The notes below the pieces were generated by a model. That model saw only the letters and a program-made list of their open reading frames with translations. It had not been told where the DNA came from and ran no database searches. A program made the position numbers and the translations under genes. From Polaribacter sp. Hel1_33_78 (GTDB lineage Bacteria; Bacteroidota; Bacteroidia; Flavobacteriales; Flavobacteriaceae), in the NCBI RefSeq assembly GCF_900106075.1, contig NZ_LT629794.1:1530001-1594000 (forward strand): a DNA stretch of 64,000 nucleotides, written 5' to 3'. Positions 38,392 through 48,617 of the stretch are shown in pieces. How positions within the stretch are numbered: position 1 is the first letter of the stretch; each line of letters begins with the position of its first letter.

Positions 38392-39759
38392 ATGAAACCA
38401 AGCATCCCAAAAGGAACTAGAGATTTTTCGCCTACAGAGGTAGCCAATAGATCGTATATCATGAATACGATTAAAACCGCTTTTGAAGTATTCGGATTTC
38501 AACCGATTGAAACTCCTAGTTTTGAAAATTCATCAACTTTAATGGGTAAATATGGTGAGGAAGGTGATAGACTTATTTTTAAAATTTTAAATTCTGGGGA
38601 TTTTTTAGCAAAGGCAGATAAGAAGTTGTTAGAAGAAAAAAATAGCTTAAAATTAACTTCTCAAATTTCTGAAAAAGCATTGCGTTACGACTTAACAGTT
38701 CCTTTTGCAAGGTATGTTGTGCAACACCAAAATGAAATTACATTTCCTTTTAAACGGTATCAAGTGCAACCCGTTTGGAGAGCAGATAGACCACAAAAAG
38801 GACGTTTTAGAGAGTTTTTTCAATGTGATGCAGATGTTGTTGGCAGTAAATCTTTATGGCAAGAAGTCGAATTTATTCAATTATACGATACCGTTTTCAC
38901 CAAATTAGGTTTGGAAGGGACAACCATCAAAATGAATAATAGAAAAATACTTTCTGGTATTGCAGAAGTTATTGGCGCGCAAGATAAATTAATCGATTTT
39001 ACCGTCGCTTTAGATAAGTTAGATAAAATCGGTAGCGAAGGAGTCATTAAAGAATTGTTAGCAAAAGGAATAACAGAAGAAGCCATCGGAAAATTAACAC
39101 CATTATTTGATTTTTCTGGTTCTAATGCAGACAAGTTAGCTTCTTTAGAAAATATGTTACAAACATCAAAGGAAGGAAGTAGTGGAGTAGAAGAGTTACG
39201 ATTTGTAATTAACGCTATTGATGAATTAGGTTTAGAGTCTTCAACATTAGCAATAGATGTAACATTGGCAAGAGGTTTAAACTATTACACCGGAGCAATT
39301 TTTGAGGTCGCTGCTCCAGAATCGGTAAAAATGGGTTCTATTGGGGGTGGTGGAAGATATGATGATTTAACAGGTATCTTTGGTTTAAAAGATGTTTCTG
39401 GAGTAGGAATTTCTTTTGGATTGGATAGAATTTATTTGGTTTTAGAAGAATTAAGCTTGTTTAAGGAGGTTGCTTTACCAAAACCGAAAGTTATTTTTCT
39501 AAATTTTGATTCGGCTACAGATGCTGTTAAAATGAAAGCAATTAAAAGCTTGAGAGAACATGCTATAAAATCTGAGTATTATCCTGATTTAGGTGAAAGT
39601 AATAAACAGCAAAAACGACAATGGAAGTACATAACTAATAGAGAAATTGAATTCGTAGTTTCTAAAGTAGAAAATGATGTTTTTACTTTAAAAAATATGA
39701 ATTCAGCAAAGCAAATAAATTGCTCTTTATCCGAAATGATAAATATGTTGAAAGCATAA
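38392..39759 (+). CDS. hisS: Histidyl-tRNA synthetase
   Basis: A 455-residue class II synthetase that charges tRNA-His. The start MKPSIPKGTRDFSPTE is canonical. LRYDLTVPFARYV belongs to the histidine/ATP site, and RADRPQKGRFREFFQCDADV is motif 2. The histidine-specific motif is seen as LARGLNYYTGAIFEV with GGGGRYDDL. The anticodon-binding domain occupies about the last 95 residues. A 200-bp gap precedes the gene, and folE follows 87 bp later with its own -7 box. Confidence 0.97.
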   Translation: MKPSIPKGTRDFSPTEVANRSYIMNTIKTAFEVFGFQPIETPSFENSSTLMGKYGEEGDRLIFKILNSGDFLAKADKKLLEEKNSLKLTSQISEKALRYDLTVPFARYVVQHQNEITFPFKRYQVQPVWRADRPQKGRFREFFQCDADVVGSKSLWQEVEFIQLYDTVFTKLGLEGTTIKMNNRKILSGIAEVIGAQDKLIDFTVALDKLDKIGSEGVIKELLAKGITEEAIGKLTPLFDFSGSNADKLASLENMLQTSKEGSSGVEELRFVINAIDELGLESSTLAIDVTLARGLNYYTGAIFEVAAPESVKMGSIGGGGRYDDLTGIFGLKDVSGVGISFGLDRIYLVLEELSLFKEVALPKPKVIFLNFDSATDAVKMKAIKSLREHAIKSEYYPDLGESNKQQKRQWKYITNREIEFVVSKVENDVFTLKNMNSAKQINCSLSEMINMLKA

Positions 39760-39819
39760 AAAATTATAGTTTGATAGTTATAATTTATTATTAAACTGAA
39801 ATAATACGTTGTAAACGCT

Positions 39820-39827
39820 TAAATTTG
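39820..39827 (+). promoter_or_regulatory. -7 element TAAATTTG upstream of folE
   Basis: An exact TAnnTTTG match that ends 19 nt before the folE ATG. An ACTG about 22 nt further upstream could be a degenerate -33 box. Confidence 0.4.
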
Positions 39828-39846
39828 CATCCTAATTAAGATTGAA

Positions 39847-40536
39847 ATGTTTGAATTGAACAGCAAGATGAATGAAGAAAGAATTGAAGAAATAGGAGAG
39901 AACCATATAGGTACATCAGCCAAAACTCCATTGAGAGCAGACGCTTTTAATATTTCTGACGAAGAAAAAATAGAAAGGATTCAAGAAAGTGTAAAAGATA
40001 TTTTAAACACTTTAGGAATGGATTTAACAGATGACAGTTTACAAGGGACTCCTAAAAGAGTAGCAAAAGCTTTTGTAAATGAAATTTTTATGGGGTTAAA
40101 TCCTAAAAATATGCCAAAGCCATCAACATTCGACAATAATTACAATTATGGTGAAATGTTGGTAGAGAAGAATATAGTAGTGTATTCTACTTGCGAACAT
40201 CATTTATTACCAATAATCGGTAGAGCACATGTTGCCTATATTTCTGATGGGAAAGTAATTGGTCTTTCTAAGATGAATAGAATTGTAGAGTATTTTTCAA
40301 AAAGACCGCAAGTCCAAGAACGTTTAACAATGCAGGTGGTTCAGGCGATGCAAGAAGCTTTAGGAACGCAAGATGTTGCTTGCATTATAGATGCAAAACA
40401 TTTGTGTGTAAATTCTAGAGGAATTAAAGACATAGAAAGTTCTACGGTCACTGCAGAATTTGGAGGGAAGTTTAAAGAAAAAAATACGAAAAGAGAATTT
40501 TTAGATTATCTAAAAATGAATACAAGTTTTGATTGA
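39847..40536 (+). CDS. folE: GTP cyclohydrolase I
   Basis: A 229-residue enzyme making 7,8-dihydroneopterin triphosphate from GTP, the first step of folate and pterin synthesis. Zinc ligands are Cys and His in STCEHHLLPI and the Cys in IDAKHLCVNSRGI. GRAHVAYI and SKMNRIVEYFSKRPQVQERL are further hallmarks. An ATG at 39871 would remove eight residues before a poorly conserved N-terminal extension, and I cannot decide between the two starts. A clear terminator follows. Confidence 0.95.
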   Translation: MFELNSKMNEERIEEIGENHIGTSAKTPLRADAFNISDEEKIERIQESVKDILNTLGMDLTDDSLQGTPKRVAKAFVNEIFMGLNPKNMPKPSTFDNNYNYGEMLVEKNIVVYSTCEHHLLPIIGRAHVAYISDGKVIGLSKMNRIVEYFSKRPQVQERLTMQVVQAMQEALGTQDVACIIDAKHLCVNSRGIKDIESSTVTAEFGGKFKEKNTKREFLDYLKMNTSFD

Positions 40537-40561
40537 TTTTTTCTAAAAAAGTATAAATATG

Positions 40562-40593
40562 AAAACTGTATATTTTTAATATACAGTTTTTTT
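40562..40593 (+). terminator. Rho-independent terminator of folE
   Basis: AAAACTGTATAT and its inverse form a 12-bp stem with a 5-nt loop, followed by a run of Ts. Confidence 0.85.
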
Positions 40594-40657
40594 AGATTAT
40601 AAGAATTTGTTGTGTTTTTGTATAGGTGGAACTGTGTGGTTTATGGTATAAAGAAAT

Positions 40658-40665
40658 TAGGTTTG
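40658..40665 (+). promoter_or_regulatory. -7 element TAGGTTTG upstream of the laminarin locus
   Basis: An exact TAnnTTTG match ending 22 nt before the ATG at 40688. It lies after the folE terminator, so it probably drives the repeat protein and GH81 genes together. The -33 box is not clear. Confidence 0.4.
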
Positions 40666-40687
40666 TAACTTCTAAAAAACTAACTTC

Positions 40688-43600
40688 ATGAATAAACTTT
40701 TTAAATACTTAATTTTTACTTATTTTTTTATTTCAAGCTTTTCTTTATTTTCACAAGCACCAACATCAAACGCACCAATACCAATAGATCGTGAAACTTT
40801 AGACGTTATTTCTATCTTTAGTGATTCCTATGATAATATAACTGGAGCAAATTACAATCCAGATTGGCAACAAAGTGGTCTTACCACAGCAGATACTGAT
40901 TTTCAACCAACGGGTTCTGGAAATTCAGTTTTGGCTTATACAAACTTTAATTATCAAGGAATAGAATTTAATTCAGTTCAAGATTTAACTTCTATGGAAT
41001 ATTTACATTTAGATATTTGGACTGTAAACGGAGTAATTCCTAGTATAACGGTTATAAGTTCAGGAGCAGAAATTCCTCATACACTTTCAAATAAAGATGG
41101 TGAGTGGCAAAGTCTTGAAGTACCTGTTGTTGGTATTACAGGTGATATTTCAAAAGCAATTCAATTAAAATTTACGGGTGGTAATGGAGTTACTATGGAT
41201 ATATATATTGATAATATATATTTTTATAAAAATGCAACAGAAGAAGGAAAAGATGCTACTTTAAGTGCTTTAGAAGTAAATGGAACTTCAGTTGCAGATT
41301 TTTCTCCTAATACTGAATCTTATTTGATGGCTTTACCAGGAGGAACAACTCAGGTGCCCCAAATTACTTTGGCAACAACAACAGATGCCTCAGCTTCAAT
41401 AGTAATTGCACAGGCATCTTCTATTCCTGATGAAGCTAGTGTTATAGTAACATCACAAGATGGTTCAACTACTAAAACGTATAATGTATCTTTCCATATT
41501 GGAGCACCAAACACAAATGCACCAACGCCACCAGATCGTGAAACTTTGGATGTCATTTCAATTTTTAGTGATTCTTATGAAAATATAACTGGTGCAAATT
41601 ACAATCCATATTGGCAACAAAATGGTTTTAATACAGCAAATTCTAATTTTCAACCTTCAGGTTCTGGAAATGCAGTGCTTGCATACACTAACTTTAATTA
41701 TCAAGGAATAGAATTTAATTCAGTTCAAGATTTAACTTCTATGGAGTTTTTACACCTAGATATTTGGACTGTAAATGGCGTAGCCCCAAGCATAACCGTT
41801 ATTAGTTCAGGAGCAGAAATTCCTCATTCAATGCCAAATGGAGATGGTAAATGGCAAAGCATAGATATTCCAATAGGTGGTATTACTGGAAATATTACTA
41901 GAGCAATTCAATTAAAATTTACTGGAGGTAATGGTTTTACTACTGAAATTTATGTTGATAACATATATTTTTATAAAAGACCTACGGCTAATGGAAAGGA
42001 TGCTACTCTTAGTGCGTTAAAAGTAAATGGAACTTCAGTTACTGGATTTTCACCAAACTCCGAAGCATATTTAATGGCATTACCTGGAGGTACAACTCAA
42101 ATACCTCAAGTTACTTTAGCAACAACTGCAGATACAGCAGCTTCTAAAGTAATTACACAAGCACCTTCTATTCCTGGTGATGCTACGATTTTAGTAACAT
42201 CGCAAGATGGTTCAACTTCTAAAACTTATAAAGTTTCCTTTTTTATTGGAGCACCACATATTAATGCACCAATCCCACCTGTTCGTAATTCTTTAGATGT
42301 AATTTCAGTCTTTAGTGATGCTTACAATAATATAACTGGTGCAAATTACAATCCAGATTGGCAACAAACAGGTTTTATTTCTGCAAATACTAATTTTCAA
42401 CCTACTGGTTCAGGAAATGCCGTTTTGTCTTATACAAATTTTAATTATCAAGGAATAGAATTGAATTCGGTTCAAGATTTAACAGGTATGGAGTTTTTAC
42501 ATATAGATATGTGGACTGTGAAAGAGGTACAACCAACTGTTGCAGTTTTAAGCTCCGGAACAGAAATTCCTCATTCAATTTCAAATGGAGATGGTAAATG
42601 GCAAAGTATAGATATCCCAGTTGCGGGTATTACAGGTGATATTACAAGAGCTGTTCATTTAATGTTTAATGGAGGTGATGGTTCACCCAGTGCTATTTAT
42701 GTAGATAATATATATTTTTATAAAAGTCCAACAGCAGCTGGAAAAGATGCAACTTTAAGTGCGTTAAACGTAAATGGTAGTTCAGTTTCAGGATTTAAAC
42801 CAAATTCAGAATCTTATTTGATGGCTTTACCTGGAGGAACAACGCAAGTACCTCAAATTACGTTGGCAGCAACAGCAGATGCTTCCGCTTCAAAAGTAAT
42901 TTCACAAGCTTCTTCAATTCCTGGTGATGCAACTGTTGTAGTAACATCGCAAGATGGTTCTGCTACAAAAACGTATAAAGTATCTTTTTATATTGGAGCA
43001 CCAAATATAAATGCACCAACCCCACTAGTTCGAAATGCTTTGGATGTAATTTCTGTTTATAGTGATGCTTACAACAATATATCTGGTGCAAATTATAATC
43101 CAGATTGGCAACAAAGTGGTTTTAATTCCGCAAAAGCAGATTTTCAACCTACAGGCTCTGGAAATGCAGTACTTGCATACACAAATTTTAGTTATCAAGG
43201 TATAGAATTTAATTCTGTTCAAGATTTAACTTCTATGGAATTTTTACACTTAGATATATGGACTGTAAATGGAGTAATTCCGAGTATAGCTGTCCTAAGT
43301 TCAGGTACAGAAATTCCTCATAAAATACAAAACGGAGATGGTGAATGGCAAAGCATAGATATCCCTGTTGCAGGTATAACAGCCGATATTACAAAAGCTG
43401 TTCATTTAAAATTCATTGGAGGTAATGGTTTTTCAAATGATATTTATGTAGACAATATATATTTCTGGAAAGCATCATCACTCGGAACAGATGATGTTGA
43501 AATTTTAAACTTTAAAGCTTTTCCTAATCCTTCTCAGAATAGTTGGACAATAAAAACTGATATTGGGAATATTACATCTATTAAAGTATTTGACTTGCAA

Positions 43601-43735
43601 GGTAAAAATGTGTTTTCATCAATACCTAATAAAATCACAGCTGTTATAGATGGATCTAATTTAAAAAGTGGACTTTATTTTGCTCAAATAAAAACATTAT
43701 ATAGTGTTAAGCTCATTAAGCTTATTAAAAAGTAG
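40688..43735 (+). CDS. T9SS-secreted protein with four 249-residue repeats, putative carbohydrate binding
   Basis: 1015 residues. Signal peptide (about 1-22), then four copies of a module starting at residues 35, 284, 533 and 782, then a T9SS type A sorting domain (about 940-1015, with FKAFPNPSQN and a basic end). Each repeat has a beta-sandwich of about 145 residues (LDVISIFSDSYDNITGANYN, then EFLHLDIWTVNG, then IYVDNIYFYK) that resembles carbohydrate-binding modules. A linker domain follows (DATLSALEVNG and SQDGSTTKTY) and resembles cadherin-like beta-sandwich domains; the last copy lacks it. No catalytic residues are apparent. The GH81 glucanase gene follows after 65 bp, so binding of laminarin or another beta-1,3-glucan is inferred. 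Confidence 0.85.
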   Translation: MNKLFKYLIFTYFFISSFSLFSQAPTSNAPIPIDRETLDVISIFSDSYDNITGANYNPDWQQSGLTTADTDFQPTGSGNSVLAYTNFNYQGIEFNSVQDLTSMEYLHLDIWTVNGVIPSITVISSGAEIPHTLSNKDGEWQSLEVPVVGITGDISKAIQLKFTGGNGVTMDIYIDNIYFYKNATEEGKDATLSALEVNGTSVADFSPNTESYLMALPGGTTQVPQITLATTTDASASIVIAQASSIPDEASVIVTSQDGSTTKTYNVSFHIGAPNTNAPTPPDRETLDVISIFSDSYENITGANYNPYWQQNGFNTANSNFQPSGSGNAVLAYTNFNYQGIEFNSVQDLTSMEFLHLDIWTVNGVAPSITVISSGAEIPHSMPNGDGKWQSIDIPIGGITGNITRAIQLKFTGGNGFTTEIYVDNIYFYKRPTANGKDATLSALKVNGTSVTGFSPNSEAYLMALPGGTTQIPQVTLATTADTAASKVITQAPSIPGDATILVTSQDGSTSKTYKVSFFIGAPHINAPIPPVRNSLDVISVFSDAYNNITGANYNPDWQQTGFISANTNFQPTGSGNAVLSYTNFNYQGIELNSVQDLTGMEFLHIDMWTVKEVQPTVAVLSSGTEIPHSISNGDGKWQSIDIPVAGITGDITRAVHLMFNGGDGSPSAIYVDNIYFYKSPTAAGKDATLSALNVNGSSVSGFKPNSESYLMALPGGTTQVPQITLAATADASASKVISQASSIPGDATVVVTSQDGSATKTYKVSFYIGAPNINAPTPLVRNALDVISVYSDAYNNISGANYNPDWQQSGFNSAKADFQPTGSGNAVLAYTNFSYQGIEFNSVQDLTSMEFLHLDIWTVNGVIPSIAVLSSGTEIPHKIQNGDGEWQSIDIPVAGITADITKAVHLKFIGGNGFSNDIYVDNIYFWKASSLGTDDVEILNFKAFPNPSQNSWTIKTDIGNITSIKVFDLQGKNVFSSIPNKITAVIDGSNLKSGLYFAQIKTLYSVKLIKLIKK
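40790..43470 (+). repeat. Four tandem 747-bp repeats inside the T9SS protein gene
   Basis: Equivalent codons recur at 40790, 41537, 42284 and 43031, exactly 747 bp apart each time. The strict period with synonymous divergence suggests duplication followed by selection on the protein. The fourth unit stops early and leads into the sorting domain. Confidence 0.9.
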
Positions 43736-43800
43736 ATTACTTAATTAAACGTATAATACTAATTTTATTTCAAGAAAATTAAATTAAAAACATAACATTT

Positions 43801-46800
43801 ATGAATCAAATAGTTAGAAAAATAGTTTTTATTTTTGTAGTATTATTTTATGCTTTTTCCTTTTTAGCGCAAACAACTCAAGTTGGTAGCGCTAGCTATA
43901 CCAATTCACATCCAGGGGCAGATGCCGCGGGTAGAAATGGTTTTCCATCAGGATCACCTCAATTAAGCGGAAATGCTATTGGTAAACCAGTTCCTACCAA
44001 CGATTGGTGGTCTAAATTGGTTAAAGAAAATCATGCAGATAATTTATTTAATTATCCCATGACTATGAAAACTACTAATACGGGTTTAATTGTTACATAC
44101 ATCCCATTTGGTGTCATCGGAGATTCAGCTCCAATAGAGGTAGGTATTACAGGTTTAAATACCAGTAAAGCTTCGGTTTCAGATTATTCAGACTGGACTG
44201 TCTCTATGAATTGGAAGGATTCAAACCACGAGTTAAAAGCTACTTCAGGAATTGGAATGCCTTTTTTATATTTTGAAAAAGATGCGGATGATATCGTAGA
44301 AATTAAAGTAAATTCAGGATCAGCTAGTATTTCAAACGAAATTTTAATTATAGAAAATGCAACAAGTGGCGCAGATTTTGTTTTTTATGCGCCTTTTGGA
44401 AGCACTTGGTCACAATCCGGAAAAATTTATACTTCGATCTTAAATGGTAAAGATTATTGGTCTATGGCAATGTTACCACAAAATACAAGTAATGTAAGTG
44501 TTGTAGCTCAAGACTTTAAGAAATATGCGTATATATTTCCTTCAAAAAGTTCAACATCTTGGAGTTATGATGAAAATAATGCAAAAGTAACAACTACATT
44601 CTCCGTAGATACAGATATAAAAGAAGGTACGAATTCTAATATGCTGCTAGGATTATTGCCTCATCAGTGGAATAATTTAAGTTCTAATTCACCAACACCT
44701 AATACATATGCATATAGTTCTGTAAGAGGAGCGTTAAACATGCTAGATGGTAATACTTTTACTGTAGAAAATACCTATAAAGGTATTTTACCGACAATTC
44801 CTTACCTGGCAAATTATAGCGCAGGTTTTAGTCCATCTGATTTAGATGCTAAAATTTCTCAAATAGAGAATGATGGTTTAGCAACTTGGACAGATTCTTA
44901 TAATGAAGGACAAGTAATGAATAGACTAATTCAAACCGCAAGAATAGCAGATCAAACAGGTGATATTGCAGCAAGAAATAAAATGATCGCTACAGTAAAA
45001 GAAAGATTAGAAGATTGGTTAACTTATGAGTCAGGAGAGGTAGCTTTCTTATTTTATTATAATACTAATTGGTCTGCATTGTTAGGCTATCCTGCAGGTC
45101 ATGGACAAGATAATAATATTAATGATCACCATTTTCATTGGGGATATTTTATTCATGCTGCCGCTTTTATGGAGCAATTTGAGCCGGGGTGGTCTACAAA
45201 GTGGGGAGACATGATTAATATTCTAATCAGAGATGCAGCTTCAATCGATAGAAATGATACACAATTTCCATTTTTAAGAAATTTTAGTCCTTATGCAGGT
45301 CATAGTTGGGCAAATGGATTTGCAACTTTTCCACAAGGAAATGATCAAGAATCTACTTCAGAAAGTATGCAATTTGCCTCTTCATTAATTCATTGGGGAA
45401 CTATCACAGAAAATAATAGTATAAGAGATTTGGGAATTTATATTTATACGACAGAACAAACGGCCATAGAAGAATATTGGTTTGACGTTTATGAACGGAA
45501 TTTTCAAGCAAATCAGCAATACAGTTTGGTGTCAAGAGTTTGGGGAAATTCTTATGATAATGGAACATTTTGGACGGCAGATATAGCTGCAGCTTATGGT
45601 ATAGAAATGTATCCCATTCATGGAGGTTCTTTTTATTTAGGACACAATCAAGAATATTCTAAAAAGCTTTGGACAGAAATTGCATCAAATACAGGTGTTT
45701 TAAGTAAAGAGGATAATGATAATTTATGGCATGATACCTACTGGAAATATTTATCATTTACAAATCCTCAAGCCGCAGTTGATTTATATAATGCATATCC
45801 AGAAAGAAATTTAAAGTTTGGTATTTCTGATGCTCAAACGTATCATTGGTTGCACGGTGTTAATGCTATGGGTGTAGTAGATGCCTCAATTACGGCAAAT
45901 TATCCTATTGCTTTGGTTTTTAATCAAAACGGAGAAAATACATATGTGGCACACAATTATTCAGATTCCGAAATTACTGTTTCATTTTCTGATGGTTTTC
46001 AATTGACGGTTCCCGCAAATCAAATGAGAACAAATAGAGATGTTGATGCAAGTGGAGTTTTGTCCTCAGACTTCGACCAAGCTTTTCCTAACGGTAGTGT
46101 AAATTTATCTGTAACCACCTCTGGAAATGGTATTACTAAAGTAGCCTTTTATGACGGTGAAAATTTAATTGCAGAAGATACAGCTGCACCTTTTGCTATA
46201 AAAGCTGCAGATTTAACATTGGGTGTTCACGGTTTTTATGCTAAAATTTATGTTGATAATCAGTTTAATGTCTCAAATATTATAAACGTTCAAGTGGGTG
46301 AGCAGATTCCTTATTCAGGAAGTGCTATTTCAATTCCAGGTACTATTGAAGCTGGTTTTTACGATAAATTTGAAGGAGGAATAGGACAAAACATATCATA
46401 TATAGATAACTCTATTGGAAATAATGGAGATTTTAGAACTGGAGAAAATGTGGATGCTATTTCCGTAAATGGAGAAGGCGCAACAGTCGGTTGGACTGGT
46501 GCTGGTGAATGGATGGAGTACACGGTTAATGTTGAAACAGCTGGTCTTTATGACCTAAGTTATAGAGCTGCCTCTGGTAATTCTAATGGAGGAGGCCCAT
46601 TCTATTTTGAAATAGAAGGAAAGAAAGTAAGTCCAAGTATTTCAGTTCCAAATTCTAACGACTGGGAAAATTGGACAACAAATAGTGCTTCTAATATTGC
46701 ATTAACAAAAGGTGAGCATGTGCTGCGCTTATTTATTGAAAGTGGAGAATTTAATTTAGGTAAAATGACTTTTAGCTATAAAGAATCATTACCATTCGTA

Positions 46801-48555
46801 CCTCCAGTTGCTGATGCAGGCACAAATGTTTCTGTAATATTGCCAAATTCAACAGGAATTTTAGATGGTTCCTCAAGTTATGACCTAGAAGGCGAAACTA
46901 TTACCTATAAATGGGAACAGATATACGGCCCCTCAATTATAAATTTTGATAATACCACAATTGCATCCCCAAATATTTCTAATTTAGAAGATGGCGTGTA
47001 TAAGTTAAAATTAACTGTTAGTGATGGTACTTACACCGATTTTGATGAGGTTTTAATTCTTGTTTCTGCAGAAGGGAATCTAAGCCCTTCAATTTCGATA
47101 ACTTCACCAAGCAATGAATCTTCTTTTAAAGAAGGGCAGGATATCAATATAACAACAATTGCTACCGATTTAGATGGCAGTATTATAATAGTAGAGTTTT
47201 TTGATGGCTCTCAAAAAATAGGAGAAGATACAACTGCTCCTTTTAGTTTAGTTTGGCCTACTGCCGCTATTGGAAATCATGAAATTACTGCGGTAGCCAC
47301 TGATAATATGGCTGCTAAAACAACATCTGCAGCAGTAAATATTACCGTTTCTGAAGAAAAATTATGCTCTGAAACTTCTACTGAAGCGCAGCAGGGAAGT
47401 TTTTCACAAGGGTATGAGGTGACTTTTGAGACTGTGGGTTCAAGCGTAACAATTACATTTAAATTGTTAGATAATAACAAAGCGGGGGTTATTGCGTATT
47501 TATGGAAGCAATCTCCTTTCTCTGAAACTCAATTAGCAGAGGTTGGTGATTTAACTTTTTCTAAGACCATTAGTGGTTTTACAACAGGAGAAACATTAAG
47601 TTATGCTTGTAAATTTGCTTATGCAGGAGGTTTAGCCGCTACAAAATATTTTAATTATGTAGTAGGAGATAATTGTTCAGGCAGTGCCTCTGATGTAACG
47701 GCTCCAGAAAATTTTACAGCTTCTCTTGGAAACATAACTGCTAATAGTGTTGAATTATTATTAAAGGCTTCAGACGGTTCAGGTAAGGTAATTTATGATA
47801 TTTCTTACGGCAGTTCCTCAGAATCAATAAGCGGAGATTCAGGGGTTCAAAAAGCTTATATTGTAAATAGTTTGACGCCAGAAACATTGTATTCTTTCGC
47901 TATTTCGGCAAAAGATTTGTCTGGGAACATCGCTTTAAATAATCCATTAAACTTGCAAGCAACAACCCTGGGGAGTTCTAATTCTCAATGTATTGGAACT
48001 GATAGTGATGCAACTCAGGGGTCTTTTTCAATAGGCTATAATTATGAATTTGAAACCAATGGCACAGATGTTACAATTACATTTGAGTTATTAGATACAG
48101 ATAAATCTGATGTTGGTGCTTATTTATGGGAAGAGTCACCATTTTCGGAAACTACCATGAATGCCGTTTCTGGGAAAAAGTTTTCCAAAACAATTACTGG
48201 TTTAACGAACGGACAAACTATCAGCTATGCTTGTAAATTTGCTTTTGCCGGAGGTCTAGCGGTAACTAAATATTTATCATATACGGTTGGAAATAATTGT
48301 GCTTTAAATGTTGAAAATAATAAGTGGACACAAGCTGTTCATTTATATCCTAATCCGGTTAAAAATGTGCTGCGTATTGTTTCACCAATTAAGACAATAA
48401 TTAAAGTTGAAATTTATTCAGTAGTCGGAAAAAAGGAACTAGAGTTCAATAGAAATCAAGAAAAATTGAATATTGAAGAATTATCCAGCGGATTGTATTT
48501 GATAAAAATTTCATCTATTGAAGGAAGTTTTACAACAAAATTTATCAAAGAATAA
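43801..48555 (+). CDS. GH81 endo-1,3-beta-glucanase, multidomain, T9SS-secreted
   Basis: 1584 residues. After the signal peptide the GH81 domain spans about 40-745. It carries NDHHFHWG (acid Asp442) and NDQESTSES with Glu517 and Glu521, the E-x3-E pair characteristic of GH81. It hydrolyses internal beta-1,3 bonds of laminarin-type glucans. Then come an Ig-like domain (about 752-835), a CBM6-like domain (about 841-990), a PKD-like domain (about 1000-1085), an Ig-like domain (about 1094-1185), an unnamed Cys-containing module (about 1189-1297), a fibronectin III domain (about 1299-1390), a second copy of the module (about 1396-1500), and a T9SS sorting tail (about 1509-1584). It is encoded 65 bp after the four-repeat protein, with a terminator after it. 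Confidence 0.93.
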   Translation: MNQIVRKIVFIFVVLFYAFSFLAQTTQVGSASYTNSHPGADAAGRNGFPSGSPQLSGNAIGKPVPTNDWWSKLVKENHADNLFNYPMTMKTTNTGLIVTYIPFGVIGDSAPIEVGITGLNTSKASVSDYSDWTVSMNWKDSNHELKATSGIGMPFLYFEKDADDIVEIKVNSGSASISNEILIIENATSGADFVFYAPFGSTWSQSGKIYTSILNGKDYWSMAMLPQNTSNVSVVAQDFKKYAYIFPSKSSTSWSYDENNAKVTTTFSVDTDIKEGTNSNMLLGLLPHQWNNLSSNSPTPNTYAYSSVRGALNMLDGNTFTVENTYKGILPTIPYLANYSAGFSPSDLDAKISQIENDGLATWTDSYNEGQVMNRLIQTARIADQTGDIAARNKMIATVKERLEDWLTYESGEVAFLFYYNTNWSALLGYPAGHGQDNNINDHHFHWGYFIHAAAFMEQFEPGWSTKWGDMINILIRDAASIDRNDTQFPFLRNFSPYAGHSWANGFATFPQGNDQESTSESMQFASSLIHWGTITENNSIRDLGIYIYTTEQTAIEEYWFDVYERNFQANQQYSLVSRVWGNSYDNGTFWTADIAAAYGIEMYPIHGGSFYLGHNQEYSKKLWTEIASNTGVLSKEDNDNLWHDTYWKYLSFTNPQAAVDLYNAYPERNLKFGISDAQTYHWLHGVNAMGVVDASITANYPIALVFNQNGENTYVAHNYSDSEITVSFSDGFQLTVPANQMRTNRDVDASGVLSSDFDQAFPNGSVNLSVTTSGNGITKVAFYDGENLIAEDTAAPFAIKAADLTLGVHGFYAKIYVDNQFNVSNIINVQVGEQIPYSGSAISIPGTIEAGFYDKFEGGIGQNISYIDNSIGNNGDFRTGENVDAISVNGEGATVGWTGAGEWMEYTVNVETAGLYDLSYRAASGNSNGGGPFYFEIEGKKVSPSISVPNSNDWENWTTNSASNIALTKGEHVLRLFIESGEFNLGKMTFSYKESLPFVPPVADAGTNVSVILPNSTGILDGSSSYDLEGETITYKWEQIYGPSIINFDNTTIASPNISNLEDGVYKLKLTVSDGTYTDFDEVLILVSAEGNLSPSISITSPSNESSFKEGQDINITTIATDLDGSIIIVEFFDGSQKIGEDTTAPFSLVWPTAAIGNHEITAVATDNMAAKTTSAAVNITVSEEKLCSETSTEAQQGSFSQGYEVTFETVGSSVTITFKLLDNNKAGVIAYLWKQSPFSETQLAEVGDLTFSKTISGFTTGETLSYACKFAYAGGLAATKYFNYVVGDNCSGSASDVTAPENFTASLGNITANSVELLLKASDGSGKVIYDISYGSSSESISGDSGVQKAYIVNSLTPETLYSFAISAKDLSGNIALNNPLNLQATTLGSSNSQCIGTDSDATQGSFSIGYNYEFETNGTDVTITFELLDTDKSDVGAYLWEESPFSETTMNAVSGKKFSKTITGLTNGQTISYACKFAFAGGLAVTKYLSYTVGNNCALNVENNKWTQAVHLYPNPVKNVLRIVSPIKTIIKVEIYSVVGKKELEFNRNQEKLNIEELSSGLYLIKISSIEGSFTTKFIKE

Positions 48556-48576
48556 TCCTAGAAGTAAAATGTAAAG

Positions 48577-48610
48577 AACCGTTTATAATTAATTTTTAAA
48601 CGGTTTTTTT
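48577..48610 (+). terminator. Rho-independent terminator of the GH81 operon
   Basis: AACCGTTTA and TAAACGGTT arms around an 11-nt loop, followed by seven Ts. It begins 21 nt after the GH81 stop. Confidence 0.85.
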
Positions 48611-48617
48611 ATTGGTG

